This document shows, in pieces, positions 16,813 through 29,631 of a stretch of DNA of 64,000 nt; the first letter of the stretch is position 1, and each line of letters opens with the position of its first letter. The translations under genes were made by a program, and so were the position numbers. Below the pieces are notes generated by a model. It searched no databases. It was not told the DNA's origin and saw only the letters and a list, made by a program, of their open reading frames with translations. The stretch covers positions 62,001 through 126,000 of the forward strand of contig NKIP01000010.1 of NCBI GenBank assembly GCA_002256145.1. Reading direction: 5' to 3'. Source of the DNA: Comamonadaceae bacterium PBBC1 (GTDB lineage Bacteria > Pseudomonadota > Gammaproteobacteria > Burkholderiales > Burkholderiaceae_C).

Positions 16813-18813
16813 TCAGGCCGTTTCTTCCAGCAGTTGTGTCAGCTCTAGCCAGCGTTCTTCCATGGCCGAGAACTCATCGCCAAGAGCTTTGAGTTTGCGA
16901 CCCGCATCTGCAATTTCAGCCGCGGGCATAGGTCGGCTCAGCAAATGCTCCAGAGCGCTCTTTTCAGTTTCGATGCCGGCCATGCGCTGTTCGATTTGCT
17001 CCAGCTCTTTTTTCAGGGGTCGTGTTTGTGCGGCCAGTTGCTGACGCCGTTGCGCGTCTTGTTTGCGTTGTTCAGCGCTGCTCAGCGCCGGTGTGGCCGG
17101 GCTGTGGACCGCAGCCACGGGTGCTGGCTTGGGCATCTCGACGACCACGGCCAAGGGTTCTGTGGGGCCATTTTTTGCGGCATTTTTGACCGCTTCTCGC
17201 AGGCGTTTTGACTCTTCGAGCAAATACTTCTGGTAGTCGTCCAGGTCGCCGTCAAACGGCTCGACCTTGCGCCGGCCCACCATCCAGAACTCGTCACACA
17301 CGGCACGCAACAAAGCGCGGTCGTGGCTGACCAGCATGACGGTGCCTTCGAACTCGTTGAGCGCCATGGACAACGCCTCGCGCGTCGCCAGGTCCAGGTG
17401 GTTGGTGGGTTCGTCCAGCAACAGCAAATTGGGGCGCTGCCACACGATCATGGCCAGCACCAGGCGGGCTTTTTCACCGCCGCTCATGGTGCCCACGGCT
17501 TGCTTGACCATGTCGCCACTGAAGTTGAAGGTCCCCAGGTAATTGCGCAAATCCTGCTCACGACTGGGCTCACCGCTGTTGGGCCCCAGCTCTTTGGCCA
17601 GGCGGATCATGTGCTCGAGTGGGTTGTCTTGCGGGTGCAGCACATCGAGTTCTTGCTGAGCAAAGTACCCAATGTTCAGCCCCTTGCCCTCGGTCAGCGT
17701 GCCTGCCAGTTGGGGCATGGTGCGGGCGATGGTTTTGACCAGGGTTGATTTGCCTTGGCCGTTGGCACCCAAAATGCCAATGCGTTGCCCGGCCAGAACC
17801 GATTTACTGACGTTTTGCAAGATGGATTTGGGTTCATCGTCCACCATGTATCCAAAACTCGCTTCACTGATGGCGAGCATCGGGTTGGGCAGGTTGTTGG
17901 GTTCTTTGAAGCCAAAGGTGAATTCGGCATCGGCCAGCAGAGGGGCCACTTTTTCCATGCGTTCGAGCGCCTTGACGCGGCTTTGTGCCTGTTTGGCCTT
18001 GCTGGCTTGTGCTTTGAAGCGGTTGATGAATTTTTGCAGGTGGGCAATTTTGTCCTGCTGCTTGGCAAATGACGCCTGTTGCAGCTCCATTTGTTGGGCG
18101 CGCAAAATTTCAAAGCCGCTGTAGTTGCTGCCATAACGCGTCAGTTTGGCATGGTCGATGTGCAGGGTGACATTGGTGACCGCGTCCAAAAATTCGCGGT
18201 CGTGGCTGATCACGATCATGGTGCCCGCATAGCGCTGCAGCCAGGCTTCCAGCCAGACCAGGGCGTCCAAGTCCAAGTGGTTGGTGGGTTCATCCAGCAG
18301 CAGGATGTCGGACGGACACATCAGTGCCCGGGCCAGTTGCAAGCGCATGCGCCAGCCGCCCGAAAAACTGTTGACCGGGTTGTTGAGTTCATCCACCCGA
18401 AAGCCCAGGCCCAAAATCAAGGCTTCTGCGCGGGGCAGGGCGTCGTGATCGCCCGCGTCGGCGAGGTCCGTATAAACGTGGGCCATTTCCATGCCGTCGC
18501 CGCTGGCTTCCGCCGCCACCAAGCGTTGGCGCAACTCGGCCAGGCGGGTGTCTCCTTCCAGCACAAACTCACTGGCAGGCTGGTCCGTCTCGGGCATGTT
18601 CTGCGCAACCTGACCCATGCGCCAGGCTTTGGGCATGTCAAAGTCACCGCCGTCCTCGTGCAGGGTACCGTTGAACAGCGCAAACAAGGTGGACTTGCCC
18701 GCACCATTGCGTCCAACCAAGCCGACTTTTTCTCCGGGGTTGAGGGTGACCGAAGTTTGGTCGAGCAGCACTTTGGTGCCACGGCGGAGAGTCACGTTTT
18801 TAAGAACAATCAT
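16813..18813 (-). CDS. yheS: ABC-F family ATPase YheS
   Basis: ABC-F proteins carry two ABC ATPase domains without membrane spans and act on the ribosome to rescue or tune stalled translation. The 666-aa protein closely follows the E. coli YheS pattern: Walker A GRNGAGKST and GANGQGKST, two LLLLDEPTNHLDL Walker B segments, and a charged inter-domain linker rich in Lys/Gln/Ala (AKQAQSRVKALERME). A C-terminal extension (about residues 540-666) contains an Ala/Pro linker and a predicted coiled coil, as in Uup. Uup is the alternative, but the N-terminal sequence favours YheS. It overlaps the GNAT gene by 4 bp. Confidence 0.88.
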   Translation of the reverse strand: MIVLKNVTLRRGTKVLLDQTSVTLNPGEKVGLVGRNGAGKSTLFALFNGTLHEDGGDFDMPKAWRMGQVAQNMPETDQPASEFVLEGDTRLAELRQRLVAAEASGDGMEMAHVYTDLADAGDHDALPRAEALILGLGFRVDELNNPVNSFSGGWRMRLQLARALMCPSDILLLDEPTNHLDLDALVWLEAWLQRYAGTMIVISHDREFLDAVTNVTLHIDHAKLTRYGSNYSGFEILRAQQMELQQASFAKQQDKIAHLQKFINRFKAQASKAKQAQSRVKALERMEKVAPLLADAEFTFGFKEPNNLPNPMLAISEASFGYMVDDEPKSILQNVSKSVLAGQRIGILGANGQGKSTLVKTIARTMPQLAGTLTEGKGLNIGYFAQQELDVLHPQDNPLEHMIRLAKELGPNSGEPSREQDLRNYLGTFNFSGDMVKQAVGTMSGGEKARLVLAMIVWQRPNLLLLDEPTNHLDLATREALSMALNEFEGTVMLVSHDRALLRAVCDEFWMVGRRKVEPFDGDLDDYQKYLLEESKRLREAVKNAAKNGPTEPLAVVVEMPKPAPVAAVHSPATPALSSAEQRKQDAQRRQQLAAQTRPLKKELEQIEQRMAGIETEKSALEHLLSRPMPAAEIADAGRKLKALGDEFSAMEERWLELTQLLEETA

Positions 18814-19325
18814 GGGGTGTGTGGGGTGACCGCGTCCAGCGCTGTCAAGTTCATGCCAAGGTAAACCAGATCAGGGTCCGGGTGATTTTTGAATGCAGGG
18901 ATGGCGGTAAAACCCATGCGTTCGTAGAGAGCTAAAGCCACGGTGTTGCTGCGCCAGGTGCTCAGCCCCATGCGGGTAAAACCTGCTGCACGGGCCTGTT
19001 TGATCAGATGCAGCGTGAGTTGTCGCGACGCGTTAAGGCCACGAAAGGGCGGACGCACATACAGTCGCTTGAGTTCAGCAAGCCCGGTTTCGCGGGTGGT
19101 CGTGAATGCGCCGCAGCCGACCCATTGCGCAGCACACTGAATCAGCCAAGCTTGTCCATTTGCGCCTGAATACCGTTCTTGAGGGTGAAGCATGTCACCG
19201 TGAATGGAACTCAGGCCCGGGTTGTTCAGGTCGCTACTCGCGTACTCGCGCATCAAGGCCACAAACGCATCCCAATGCGCAGTTTGCTCGACGCGAATCT
19301 GCTCAAAAGTGGGTAAAGCACTCAT
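18810..19325 (-). CDS. GNAT-family N-acetyltransferase
   Basis: A 171-aa single-domain protein with the GNAT core: a beta-strand pair ending in LKRLYVRPPFRGLNASRQL, which is the acetyl-CoA pyrophosphate-binding loop region (RxxGxA-like, here FRGLNAS), and the C-terminal ALALYERMGF motif common to the fold. The substrate cannot be inferred. It overlaps prmB (4 bp) and yheS (4 bp), so it is in the middle of a coupled operon; a ribosome-related acetylation role is possible but is only guilt by association. Confidence 0.8.
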   Translation of the reverse strand: MSALPTFEQIRVEQTAHWDAFVALMREYASSDLNNPGLSSIHGDMLHPQERYSGANGQAWLIQCAAQWVGCGAFTTTRETGLAELKRLYVRPPFRGLNASRQLTLHLIKQARAAGFTRMGLSTWRSNTVALALYERMGFTAIPAFKNHPDPDLVYLGMNLTALDAVTPHTP

Positions 19326-20209
19326 GCGGCGTTCAGCGCCTGCAAAGCCGAGCGGGTGATGAGCAGCACTTGGTCTTCTCCTTGGCTGGTGTCCAGCCAG
19401 GCGGCCTCCACCTGAGGAAAGGCTGCTTCAAAGTGTTCGCGTTCGTGGCCGATTTCCAGCACCAGCACGGCGTGTTCGCTCATGTGCGATGGCGCATCTC
19501 GCAAAAGCTGACGCACAAAGTCCATGCCGTCTGTACCGCCAGCCAGAGCCAATTCGGGTTCAGCCAGGTACTCGGCAGGCAGGGCATCCATGCTGGCCTG
19601 GCACACGTAAGGCGGGTTGCAGAGAATCAGGTCAAAAGGGCCAGGCGCGTCGGATAATCCATCGCTGTGCAGCAGTTTGACGCGCTCATTCAGGTCGTGA
19701 CGCTCGATGTTGATGGCGGCCACGGCCAGGGCGTCATCAGAAATGTCGACCCCAGTGACCTGCACCTCGGGCCAAGCCAGTGCCGCCAGCACGGCCAAGC
19801 TGCCGTTGCCAGTGCACAAGTCCAACACATGCCGCGTCTGGTCACTCAACCAAGCGTCGATGGTGCCGTCGGCCAGCACCTCGGCGATCAGACTGCGTGG
19901 CACGATGGCGCGTTCGTCGATGTAAAACGACACCCCCTGAAGCCAGGCTTCACGTGTCAGGTAAGCCGCAGGCTTGCGGGTGCCGATGCGCTCTTCGATC
20001 AGTGCAGCGCAGGCCGATTGCTGCTCACTTGTGACGGCTTGATCGGCCACCTCGTCGAGATCGGTGTCCAGTGGCAGGCCCAGACGCCAGAGCACCAGCC
20101 AGACGGCTTCGTCAAAAGCGCTCTGGGTGCCGTGACCAAAGGCCACGCCCGCAGCTTTTAGCCGTTCGGTGGCTTGTTCGATCAGCCCTAAAAGAGTTGA
20201 AGCACTCAT
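19322..20209 (-). CDS. prmB: 50S ribosomal protein L3 N5-glutamine methyltransferase PrmB
   Basis: PrmB methylates a glutamine in ribosomal protein L3. The 295-aa protein has the SAM-binding motif [13 protein letters not shown] (residues 128-140) and the catalytic NPPY (198-201) shared by glutamine N5-methyltransferases. PrmC (release-factor methyltransferase) is the close paralogue; the context next to dapE and yheS and the N-terminal domain favour PrmB. It overlaps dapE by 4 bp. Confidence 0.9.
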   Translation of the reverse strand: MSASTLLGLIEQATERLKAAGVAFGHGTQSAFDEAVWLVLWRLGLPLDTDLDEVADQAVTSEQQSACAALIEERIGTRKPAAYLTREAWLQGVSFYIDERAIVPRSLIAEVLADGTIDAWLSDQTRHVLDLCTGNGSLAVLAALAWPEVQVTGVDISDDALAVAAINIERHDLNERVKLLHSDGLSDAPGPFDLILCNPPYVCQASMDALPAEYLAEPELALAGGTDGMDFVRQLLRDAPSHMSEHAVLVLEIGHEREHFEAAFPQVEAAWLDTSQGEDQVLLITRSALQALNAA

Positions 20210-21369
20210 GCAGACAAGCCCGCGTTGAGTTGTTCGAGCGTGCGGCGGTAGATGTTTTTGAGCGGCGCGATGTCAGCCAGCGCCACATGCTCATTCACTT
20301 TGTGGATGGTCGCGTTGGGCGGGCCGAATTCGATGACTTGCGGGCAAATTTGCGCAATGAATCGGCCGTCGCTGGTGCCGCCTGTGGTGGACAGCTCGGT
20401 CTTCAGTCCGGTTTCGTCGGTGATGGCTTGCTCAATCGCTTGGACCAAAGTGCCAGGCGTGGTCAGAAATGGCCGACCACCCAGAGTCCATTCCAGCTCG
20501 TACTTCAGACCGTGCTGGTCGAGCACCGCTTGCAGCCGCTGCTGAAGGCTTTCGGGCGTGGACTCGGTGCAAAAGCGGAAGTTGAAGTCGACCACGCAGT
20601 CGCCCGGTATCACGTTGCTCGCGCCCGTGCCCGCGTGGATGTTGCTCACTTGCCAGCTGGTGGGCGGGAAAAAGGCATTGCCTTCGTCCCAGCGGATGGC
20701 CACCAGATCGGCCAACGCAGGCGCGAGGCGGTGGATCGGGTTGTCGGCCAGGTGCGGGTAGGCAATGTGTCCCTGCACGCCTTTGACGGTGAGCCTGCCG
20801 CTCAGGGTGCCGCGTCGGCCGTTCTTGATCATGTCGCCGGTCTGCTGCACCGAGGTGGGTTCGCCCACGATGCAAAACTGAGGTGCGTCGCCACGGGCCT
20901 GGAGCTTTTCACAGACGACCACCGTGCCGTCAAGTGCGGGGCCTTCTTCGTCGCTGGTCAGCAAAAAGGCGATGCCCAATGCCGGGTGGGAGTTGGCCGC
21001 CAGAAACTCTTGCACCGCCACGACCATGGCCGCCAGCGAGGTTTTCATGTCGCTCGCGCCGCGCCCGAACAGCTTGCCGTCCTTGTGGGTGGGGGTGAAG
21101 GGGTCGCTGTCCCATTGCGCGAGCGGCCCGGTGGGCACCACATCGGTGTGCCCGGCAAAGGCCAGGGTCTGGCCCGAAGTACCTGCACGTTTGGCCCACA
21201 GGTTGCGCACGCGGAAGGTGTCGGGACCGGAGTCCATGAATTCGCAGACAAAGCCCAAAGGCTTCAAAGCATCGGTGATCACATCCATGCAGCCCGCATC
21301 TTCGGGCGTGACGGAGGGGCGGGCGATCAGTTGCTCGGCCAGGCGCAGGGTGTCGTGACAGGTGGTCAT
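20206..21369 (-). CDS. dapE: Succinyl-diaminopimelate desuccinylase
   Basis: DapE removes succinate from N-succinyl-LL-DAP in lysine and peptidoglycan precursor synthesis; it is a di-zinc peptidase-M20 enzyme. The 387-aa protein shows the metal-binding [11 protein letters not shown] (His74, Asp76) and the catalytic [10 protein letters not shown] region. The ATG at 21369 is chosen over an upstream start that would lie inside dapC. It begins 2 bp after the dapC stop. Confidence 0.95.
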   Translation of the reverse strand: MTTCHDTLRLAEQLIARPSVTPEDAGCMDVITDALKPLGFVCEFMDSGPDTFRVRNLWAKRAGTSGQTLAFAGHTDVVPTGPLAQWDSDPFTPTHKDGKLFGRGASDMKTSLAAMVVAVQEFLAANSHPALGIAFLLTSDEEGPALDGTVVVCEKLQARGDAPQFCIVGEPTSVQQTGDMIKNGRRGTLSGRLTVKGVQGHIAYPHLADNPIHRLAPALADLVAIRWDEGNAFFPPTSWQVSNIHAGTGASNVIPGDCVVDFNFRFCTESTPESLQQRLQAVLDQHGLKYELEWTLGGRPFLTTPGTLVQAIEQAITDETGLKTELSTTGGTSDGRFIAQICPQVIEFGPPNATIHKVNEHVALADIAPLKNIYRRTLEQLNAGLSA

Positions 21370-21371
21370 AC

Positions 21372-22586
21372 TCAAGCCTTGTTGGGGTGGGTACGTACAA
21401 AGCGGGCAATGCGCTCGGCCGCTTCGAGGCACTCGGCGGTTTCCGCCACCAAGGCCATGCGGATGCGGCCTTGGCCAGGGTTGCTGCCCTTGAAGTCTCG
21501 GGCCAAGTAGCTGCCGGGCAGCACGGTGACGTGTTCGGCTTCATAAAGCGCTTGGGCAAATGCAGCGTCGTCGCCTTGCCAGCCAGCGGGCACGCCCGCC
21601 CAGAGGTAAAAACTGGCGTCGGGCAGCTTCACATCCAGCACTTCGGCCAGCACGGGCGTGACTTGGGCGAACTTGGTGCGGTATTGGTTGCGGTTGTCCA
21701 CCACATGGGCCTCGTCGCTCCAAGCGGCCACGCTGGCGGCTTGCACCACGGGGCTCATGGCGCTGCCGTGGTAGGTTCGGTAGAGCAAAAATTGTTTGAT
21801 GATGGCTGCGTCACCCGCCACAAAGCCGCTGCGCAGGCCAGGCACATTGCTGCGCTTACTGAGGCTGGTGAAGGCGATCAAGCGCTTGAAGTCGGTGCGG
21901 CCCAGCTGGTGGGCGGCTTCCAGGCCGCTCAAGGGCGCTTCTTCGCGGAAATAAATCTCGCTGTAACACTCGTCCGATGCGATGACGAAACCATGCTGGT
22001 CCGACAGGGCAAACAGCTTTTCCCATTCCGACAGCGGCATGACCGCGCCCGTAGGGTTGCCGGGTGAGCAGACAAACAACAGCTGCGTGCGGGCCCAGAC
22101 ATCGGCCGGCACGCTGTCCCAGTCGTTGGCAAAGTTACGCGCAGGGTCGCTGGGCACGTAATAAGGCTCAGCGCCAGAGAGCAAGGCCGCGCCTTCGTAA
22201 ATTTGATAGAAGGGGTTGGGGCTGACCACCGTGGCGCCTGGGCGGGTCGGGTCGATCACGGTTTGCGTCAGGGCAAACAGGGCTTCGCGCGAACCATTCA
22301 CCGGCAACACCTGCGTGGCGGGGTCGAGCACCAGCTGGTAACGGGTTTGCAGCCAGGCCGCGCAGGCTTTTCGCAAAGCAGGCTCGCCCGCTGTGGCCGG
22401 GTAGGCCGACAAGCCGTTGGCCACCGACGCCTTGAGCGCTTCCTGAATGAAGGCGGGCGTGGCGTGCTTGGGCTCGCCAATGCCCAAGCTGATGTGGCGC
22501 AGGGCTGGGTTGGGCGTGACGCTGGCGAACAGCTGTTTGAGCCGTTCAAAAGGATAGGGTTTCAGCTTGGCGAGAAGGGGATTCAT
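21372..22586 (-). CDS. dapC: Succinyldiaminopimelate transaminase DapC
   Basis: DapC is the PLP enzyme that forms N-succinyl-LL-DAP just before the DapE step. The 404-aa class I/II aminotransferase contains SPGNPTG (residues 174-180) and the PLP-binding lysine in [14 protein letters not shown] (Lys244). The ATG at 22586 was chosen because the frame beyond it is not protein-like. It heads the minus-strand block dapC-dapE-prmB-GNAT-yheS. The tetrahydrodipicolinate succinylase gene dapD, often between dapC and dapE in related bacteria, is not here. Confidence 0.9.
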   Translation of the reverse strand: MNPLLAKLKPYPFERLKQLFASVTPNPALRHISLGIGEPKHATPAFIQEALKASVANGLSAYPATAGEPALRKACAAWLQTRYQLVLDPATQVLPVNGSREALFALTQTVIDPTRPGATVVSPNPFYQIYEGAALLSGAEPYYVPSDPARNFANDWDSVPADVWARTQLLFVCSPGNPTGAVMPLSEWEKLFALSDQHGFVIASDECYSEIYFREEAPLSGLEAAHQLGRTDFKRLIAFTSLSKRSNVPGLRSGFVAGDAAIIKQFLLYRTYHGSAMSPVVQAASVAAWSDEAHVVDNRNQYRTKFAQVTPVLAEVLDVKLPDASFYLWAGVPAGWQGDDAAFAQALYEAEHVTVLPGSYLARDFKGSNPGQGRIRMALVAETAECLEAAERIARFVRTHPNKA

Positions 22587-22907
22587 CCCCCGATTATCCG
22601 GGATGAAATCGTGCCAATGCATTCGGCAGGCTGCCAGCCTGGCAATTGATGAAGTGGGCGCAAGGGGTTCATCACAGCACAGTGCACAAAAGAAGGAAGG
22701 CCGAGGTTGGATCGCGCACACAGATTTGCTGAGCATGGCTCCCCAAGGGCCCCAATGAGGGTGATGGCTGAGTTAACATCTAAGATTATTCGGGATCGGA
22801 GATTGAGTTCTTTGATTCGTGGTTTTTTGCGAGTTTTGGTGACTTCTTGACGAATTCTCGCAAGACCTTCTGTTTTTTTAGCTTTTCCTTGGATCGATCA
22901 GACCACC
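22587..22907. other. 321-bp divergent intergenic region between dapC and smc
   Basis: No supported gene. It must carry the promoters of the dapC block (minus) and smc (plus). A TTGACG at 22847-22852 could be a -35 box for smc, but no convincing -10 was found at the right spacing; the 22870-22887 stretch is T-rich. Short frames here lack ribosome-binding sites and family resemblance. Confidence 0.6.
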
Positions 22908-25900
22908 GTGCGTCTCAACTCCATCAAACTTTCCGGCTTCAAATCGTTTGCTGAACCCACCAACTTCCTGCTGCCCGGGCAGCTGGTCGGGGTGGTGGGC
23001 CCGAACGGTTGTGGCAAATCCAACATCATGGACGCGGTGCGATGGGTGCTGGGTGAGTCCAAGGCCTCCGAATTGCGCGGCGAATCGATGCAGGACGTGA
23101 TTTTCAATGGCACCACCACCCGAAAGCCTGCCAGTCGGGCCAGTGTCGAGTTGGTGTTTGACAACGACGATCACCGTGCCGGGGGGCAGTGGGGCCAGTT
23201 TGCCGAGATCGCCGTCAAGCGTGTGCTGACCCGCGACGGCAACAGCAGTTATTACATCAACAACCAGCCCGTGCGCCGTCGTGACGTTCAGGACGTGTTT
23301 CTGGGAACGGGCTTGGGTCCACGCGCTTACGCCATCATTGGACAAGGCACGATCAGTCGCATCATTGAGTCGCGCCCCGAAGAGCTGCGCTTGTTTTTGG
23401 AGGAGGCCGCTGGCGTTTCCAAATACAAAGAGCGCCGCCGCGAGACGGAAAACCGCCTGTCGGACACGCGTGAAAATTTAACCCGCGTTGACGACATCTT
23501 GCGGGAGTTGAATGCCAATTTGGAGAAACTGGAAAAACAAGCCGAAGTGGCTCACCGATACAACCGCTTGCAGGCCGACAGCACCTTGAAGCAGCACCAG
23601 CTGTGGTTTTTAAAACGGCGTGACGCCGAGGCCGACCAAGCTCGCATGAAGGCGGATGTGGATCAGGCGGTCAACGCTTTGGAGTCACGCATGGCCGATT
23701 TGCGCCATGTCGAGGCCGATTTGGAGACGATCCGTCAGGCCCATTACGCGGCGGGCGACCAAGTCAATCAAGCGCAAGGGGCTTTGTACGAGGCCAGTGC
23801 GGAGGTGGGCCGTCTGGAGGCCGAAATTCGTTATGTGGTCGAAGGCCGACAACGTGCCGAACAGCGACTGCAACAACTTTTGGAGCAAACCGCGCAATGG
23901 GGCACACGCAGCCTGGACGCACAAGCCGAACTCGAAACACTGGCCGAGCAAGCGGTCATGGCCGAAGACCAAAGTTTGACATTGGCTGCGCAGGTCGAAG
24001 ACCAAGCCATGGCTTTGCCTGATCTTGAGGAAAGCTTGCGCAAAGCCCAAAACGATGCCACGGCCCAACGGGCCACAGTGGTTCAAGTGCAGCAGCAAAT
24101 TGGCGTGTTGGCCGCCGATCAGCGAAACATTCAGGAACAATCGCGCCAACTCGACCAGCGCCGTGAGCGCCTTTTGACGGACCGCAATGCACTGGCTGCC
24201 CCCGACGAAGCGCGTTTGAATCATTTGCAAGATCAAGTGGCCGAGGCTGAAGCTTTGATGCAAGAGGCTGAGGCCCGTTTGCATGAATTGCAGGAACTTG
24301 TGCCTGCCCTCGACGAAGATCGTCGCCAGCGTCAAGCAGCACTGAACCAAGAGTCGTCGAAGTTGGCCGATTTGCGTGCTCGCATAGAGGCCCTCAAAGC
24401 CTTGCAAGAAAAGGTGCGCACCGATGGCAAGCTCAAGCCTTGGCTGGCCAAACATGGCATGGACGGTTTGGAGGGCCTTTGGCGTCGCATTCAGATCGAG
24501 CCAGGCTGGGAAAATGCGCTCGAATCGGCCTTGCGTGAACGCTTGTCAGCCCTCGAAGTGTCGCGACTGGACATGGTGCGAGCCTTTGCGCTGGATGCAC
24601 CGCCGGCCAAGCTGGCTTTTTTCACCTCGCCTTTGGCCTCCAAAGCCACACCCCGCAGCGGTTTGCCCACCGGTTGCAAACCCCTGTCCGATCATTTGCG
24701 CGTGCACGATGCGGGTTTGTCTGCCTTGTTGACCGACTGGTTACACGGTTGCTTGACCGCCCCACACATGGAAGACGCCTTGGCCTGGCGCAGCGAACTT
24801 CAGCCAAGCGAGACCTTGTATGTGCAAGCGGGTCATGCCGTGAGCACCCACAGTGTGTTGTTCTATGCGCAGGATTCCGAGCAAGCAGGTTTGCTGGCGC
24901 GTGCACAAGAAATTGACAACCTTGAAAAGCAACTGCGGGCCCAGACCTTGATTTCAGAGGAAAGCCGCAGCGCTTTGGTGCGCGCAGAGGCCACCTACGC
25001 CGATGCCTCTCAGCGCTTGATCAGCGTGCGTCGCGAAGCCAGTGAAAGTCAGTCGCGTACACACGAGATGCAAGTGGAAACCCTGCGGCTGTCTCAGTTG
25101 GTGGCCCAAACACGTGCCCGCAGTGAACAAATCAGCAACGACCTGGCCGAAGTTGAGGCCTTGCTTGACGAGTTGCAGGAGCGTCGTGTGACGGCCGAGG
25201 CCCGTTTTGAAGAACTCGACATGCAGTTGGCCGACACGCAAGAGCGCCATGCACAATTGGACGAGCGCGTGATGGCCTGCGAGCGCAAACTCTCTGAGTG
25301 CCGCGAGCAACAGCGCAGCTTGGAACGCCGAGCCCAAGAAGCCCAGTTTTCTCAACGCAGCCTGGATGCACGTCGCGCGGAACTCCAACGCACCATCGAC
25401 ACCGCCCAGCAACAAGTGGCCGGCATCGAGGCCGAAACACAACGCGCTCGCGATGAACTCAGTCGTTTGACCGACGCAGCCGCTCAAGCAGGACTGCAAA
25501 ACGTGCTGGCCATCAAACTCGATCGTGAGCAAGCGTTGGGAGCTTGCCGCAGCGCTTACGATGATTTGACGGCCAAATTGCGTGCCAGTGATGAGCGAAA
25601 AGTCACTTTTGAACGTGAACTAGACCCTTTGCGCCAACGCATCAGTGACCTGCAACTCAAAGAGCAAGCGGCCCGTTTGGGTTTGGAGCAATACAGCCAA
25701 TTGTTGGCCGATGCCCAAGCAGATTTGCAAGCTGTGGCGCAGTCTATTGAAGTGGGTTCCGTGCGCGTGACGGGTCTGCAGGGTGAAATCGACCGCATTC
25801 ACCGAGAAATCACAGCTTTGGGGCCTGTCAATTTGGCGGCTCTGGACGAGTTGACCAGCTCGCGAGAGCGCAAGGTGTTCCTGGATTCACAATGCACCGA

Positions 25901-26435
25901 TCTGACCGATGCCATGAACACGCTGGAAGACGCTATTCGAAAAATCGATGCCGAGACGCGTGAACTGCTGGGCGGCACGTTCAAAATCGTCAACGAGCAC
26001 TTCAGTCGGATGTTTCCTGAGTTATTTGGGGGCGGCAATGCCCGCCTGGTCATGACGGGTGATGAGATTCTGGATGCGGGTGTCCAAGTGCTGGCTCAGC
26101 CTCCAGGCAAAAAGAACCAGACGATCCACCTGCTTTCAGGTGGCGAAAAAGCACTGACTGCAATTGCCTTGGTGTTTGCGATTTTTCAGCTCAATCCGGC
26201 ACCTTTTTGTTTGCTCGATGAGGTGGACGCACCGCTGGACGATGCCAACACCGAGCGCTATGCCAAGTTGGTCAAGGGCATGGGCAAGGAAACCCAGTTT
26301 TTGTTCATCAGCCACAACAAGATCGCCATGGAGATGGCGGAGCAGTTGATTGGTGTGACCATGCAAGAGCAGGGCGTTTCCCGCATTGTGGCTGTGGACA
26401 TGGAGTCCGCAGCGTCATTGGCCGACGTGGCCTGA
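22908..26435 (+). CDS. smc: Chromosome segregation protein SMC
   Basis: SMC is the condensin ATPase that organises and segregates the chromosome. The 1175-aa protein is full length: Walker A GPNGCGKSN (residues 31-39) and the Q-loop region IIGQGTISRI in the N-terminal head, a first long coiled coil, a hinge near residues 510-660, a second coiled coil, and the C-terminal head with LSGGEKAL and Walker B FCLLDEVDAPLDD. Translation starts at GTG 22908. Partners ScpA and ScpB are not in the window. zipA follows 7 bp later, then ligA. Confidence 0.96.
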   Translation: MRLNSIKLSGFKSFAEPTNFLLPGQLVGVVGPNGCGKSNIMDAVRWVLGESKASELRGESMQDVIFNGTTTRKPASRASVELVFDNDDHRAGGQWGQFAEIAVKRVLTRDGNSSYYINNQPVRRRDVQDVFLGTGLGPRAYAIIGQGTISRIIESRPEELRLFLEEAAGVSKYKERRRETENRLSDTRENLTRVDDILRELNANLEKLEKQAEVAHRYNRLQADSTLKQHQLWFLKRRDAEADQARMKADVDQAVNALESRMADLRHVEADLETIRQAHYAAGDQVNQAQGALYEASAEVGRLEAEIRYVVEGRQRAEQRLQQLLEQTAQWGTRSLDAQAELETLAEQAVMAEDQSLTLAAQVEDQAMALPDLEESLRKAQNDATAQRATVVQVQQQIGVLAADQRNIQEQSRQLDQRRERLLTDRNALAAPDEARLNHLQDQVAEAEALMQEAEARLHELQELVPALDEDRRQRQAALNQESSKLADLRARIEALKALQEKVRTDGKLKPWLAKHGMDGLEGLWRRIQIEPGWENALESALRERLSALEVSRLDMVRAFALDAPPAKLAFFTSPLASKATPRSGLPTGCKPLSDHLRVHDAGLSALLTDWLHGCLTAPHMEDALAWRSELQPSETLYVQAGHAVSTHSVLFYAQDSEQAGLLARAQEIDNLEKQLRAQTLISEESRSALVRAEATYADASQRLISVRREASESQSRTHEMQVETLRLSQLVAQTRARSEQISNDLAEVEALLDELQERRVTAEARFEELDMQLADTQERHAQLDERVMACERKLSECREQQRSLERRAQEAQFSQRSLDARRAELQRTIDTAQQQVAGIEAETQRARDELSRLTDAAAQAGLQNVLAIKLDREQALGACRSAYDDLTAKLRASDERKVTFERELDPLRQRISDLQLKEQAARLGLEQYSQLLADAQADLQAVAQSIEVGSVRVTGLQGEIDRIHREITALGPVNLAALDELTSSRERKVFLDSQCTDLTDAMNTLEDAIRKIDAETRELLGGTFKIVNEHFSRMFPELFGGGNARLVMTGDEILDAGVQVLAQPPGKKNQTIHLLSGGEKALTAIALVFAIFQLNPAPFCLLDEVDAPLDDANTERYAKLVKGMGKETQFLFISHNKIAMEMAEQLIGVTMQEQGVSRIVAVDMESAASLADVA

Positions 26436-26442
26436 GGAAGTT

Positions 26443-27489
26443 ATGGCGGATTCTTTGAGTTCTTTGCAAGTGAGTTTGGCCGCCATTGGTGGGCTGACGG
26501 TGGTGGCTGTGGTGGCCTACAACTATTGGACTTCGCGTCAAAATACACCCAAACAGGCCGAACCTCTCACAGAGCCGACGGGACTGCATCCCGACGGTTC
26601 ATTTGCCGACAAACAGGCGATTGAACCTGTTTTGACCACTGATTTTGTCGCTTTGTCGCCGGTTGAAAAAAAACCCCATTTGGATGCCTTGATTGATGTG
26701 ATCTCGAACATTGAAGTGGAACAAGCTGTCTCGGCACAATCCGTATTGGCCGCCTTGCCGCCAACGCGTCGAGTGGGCACCAAAGCCTTTCATATTGAGG
26801 GATGTTGTCAGCTTTATGGTCAGTGGGAGCCCATTCAACTTGGCAAACGCTATGTCAGTTTTCAAGCTGGCGTACAGTTGGCCAATCGGGTTGGTGCACT
26901 CAATGACATCGAATTTTCTGAGTTTGTTGTTAAAACACAAGCTTTTGCGGATGCGATTGGTGGGACTGCCCATTTCAGTGACATGATGGAAGAAGTGGCC
27001 CGTGGTCGCGAACTCGATCAATTCGCCAGTGCACATGACGTCCAATTGAGTTTTACGCTATGTGCACGGTCGGCCGCCTGGAGCTCAGGGTACATCCAGC
27101 AACATGCAGCACGCCTGGGCTTTGTGATGGGCCTGATCCCTGGGCGCATGGTGTTGTCTTCTGAGCAAGTCGGGGTCCCCTTGCTGTCATTGAGTTTTGA
27201 CACGCAAGCAGCGATGGCTGAAGACCCAGCTTTGTCGGCCATCCGTGAGTTCACGTTGAGCTTGGATGTTCCCCAAATTGCTTTTGAAGATCGTCCTTTT
27301 GAACGCATGCGTGAAGTGGCTCGCTCACTGGCCGACAACATGGAAGGTGTGATCACCGACGGTGATGGGCAAGTCCTGAACGAGATGGCGCTTGACCAAA
27401 TTGCCAGTGATTTGCAGGTGCTTTACGAGGCGCTCAATGCCCGTGAACTGTCTGCAGGCTCGCCACAAGCGCGTCGCTTGTTTTCTTGA
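26443..27489 (+). CDS. zipA: Cell division protein ZipA homologue
   Basis: ZipA tethers FtsZ to the inner membrane at the division site. The 348-aa protein has the ZipA layout: a short N-terminal membrane anchor (residues 9-27), a polar linker, and a C-terminal domain of about 250 residues that aligns in style with the FtsZ-binding domain. The ATG at 26443 follows GAGGAAG. Position between smc and ligA is a recurrent arrangement in Burkholderiales and supports the call more strongly than any single motif, since ZipA sequences diverge quickly. Confidence 0.8.
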   Translation: MADSLSSLQVSLAAIGGLTVVAVVAYNYWTSRQNTPKQAEPLTEPTGLHPDGSFADKQAIEPVLTTDFVALSPVEKKPHLDALIDVISNIEVEQAVSAQSVLAALPPTRRVGTKAFHIEGCCQLYGQWEPIQLGKRYVSFQAGVQLANRVGALNDIEFSEFVVKTQAFADAIGGTAHFSDMMEEVARGRELDQFASAHDVQLSFTLCARSAAWSSGYIQQHAARLGFVMGLIPGRMVLSSEQVGVPLLSLSFDTQAAMAEDPALSAIREFTLSLDVPQIAFEDRPFERMREVARSLADNMEGVITDGDGQVLNEMALDQIASDLQVLYEALNARELSAGSPQARRLFS

Positions 27490-29628
<2,139 letters not shown>

Positions 29629-29631
29629 GCT

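Noticed and set aside
20071..21510. 479-codon plus-strand frame over dapE
   Set aside because: Antisense to the well-supported dapE and prmB coding sequence; His/Gly/Arg-rich with no motif.
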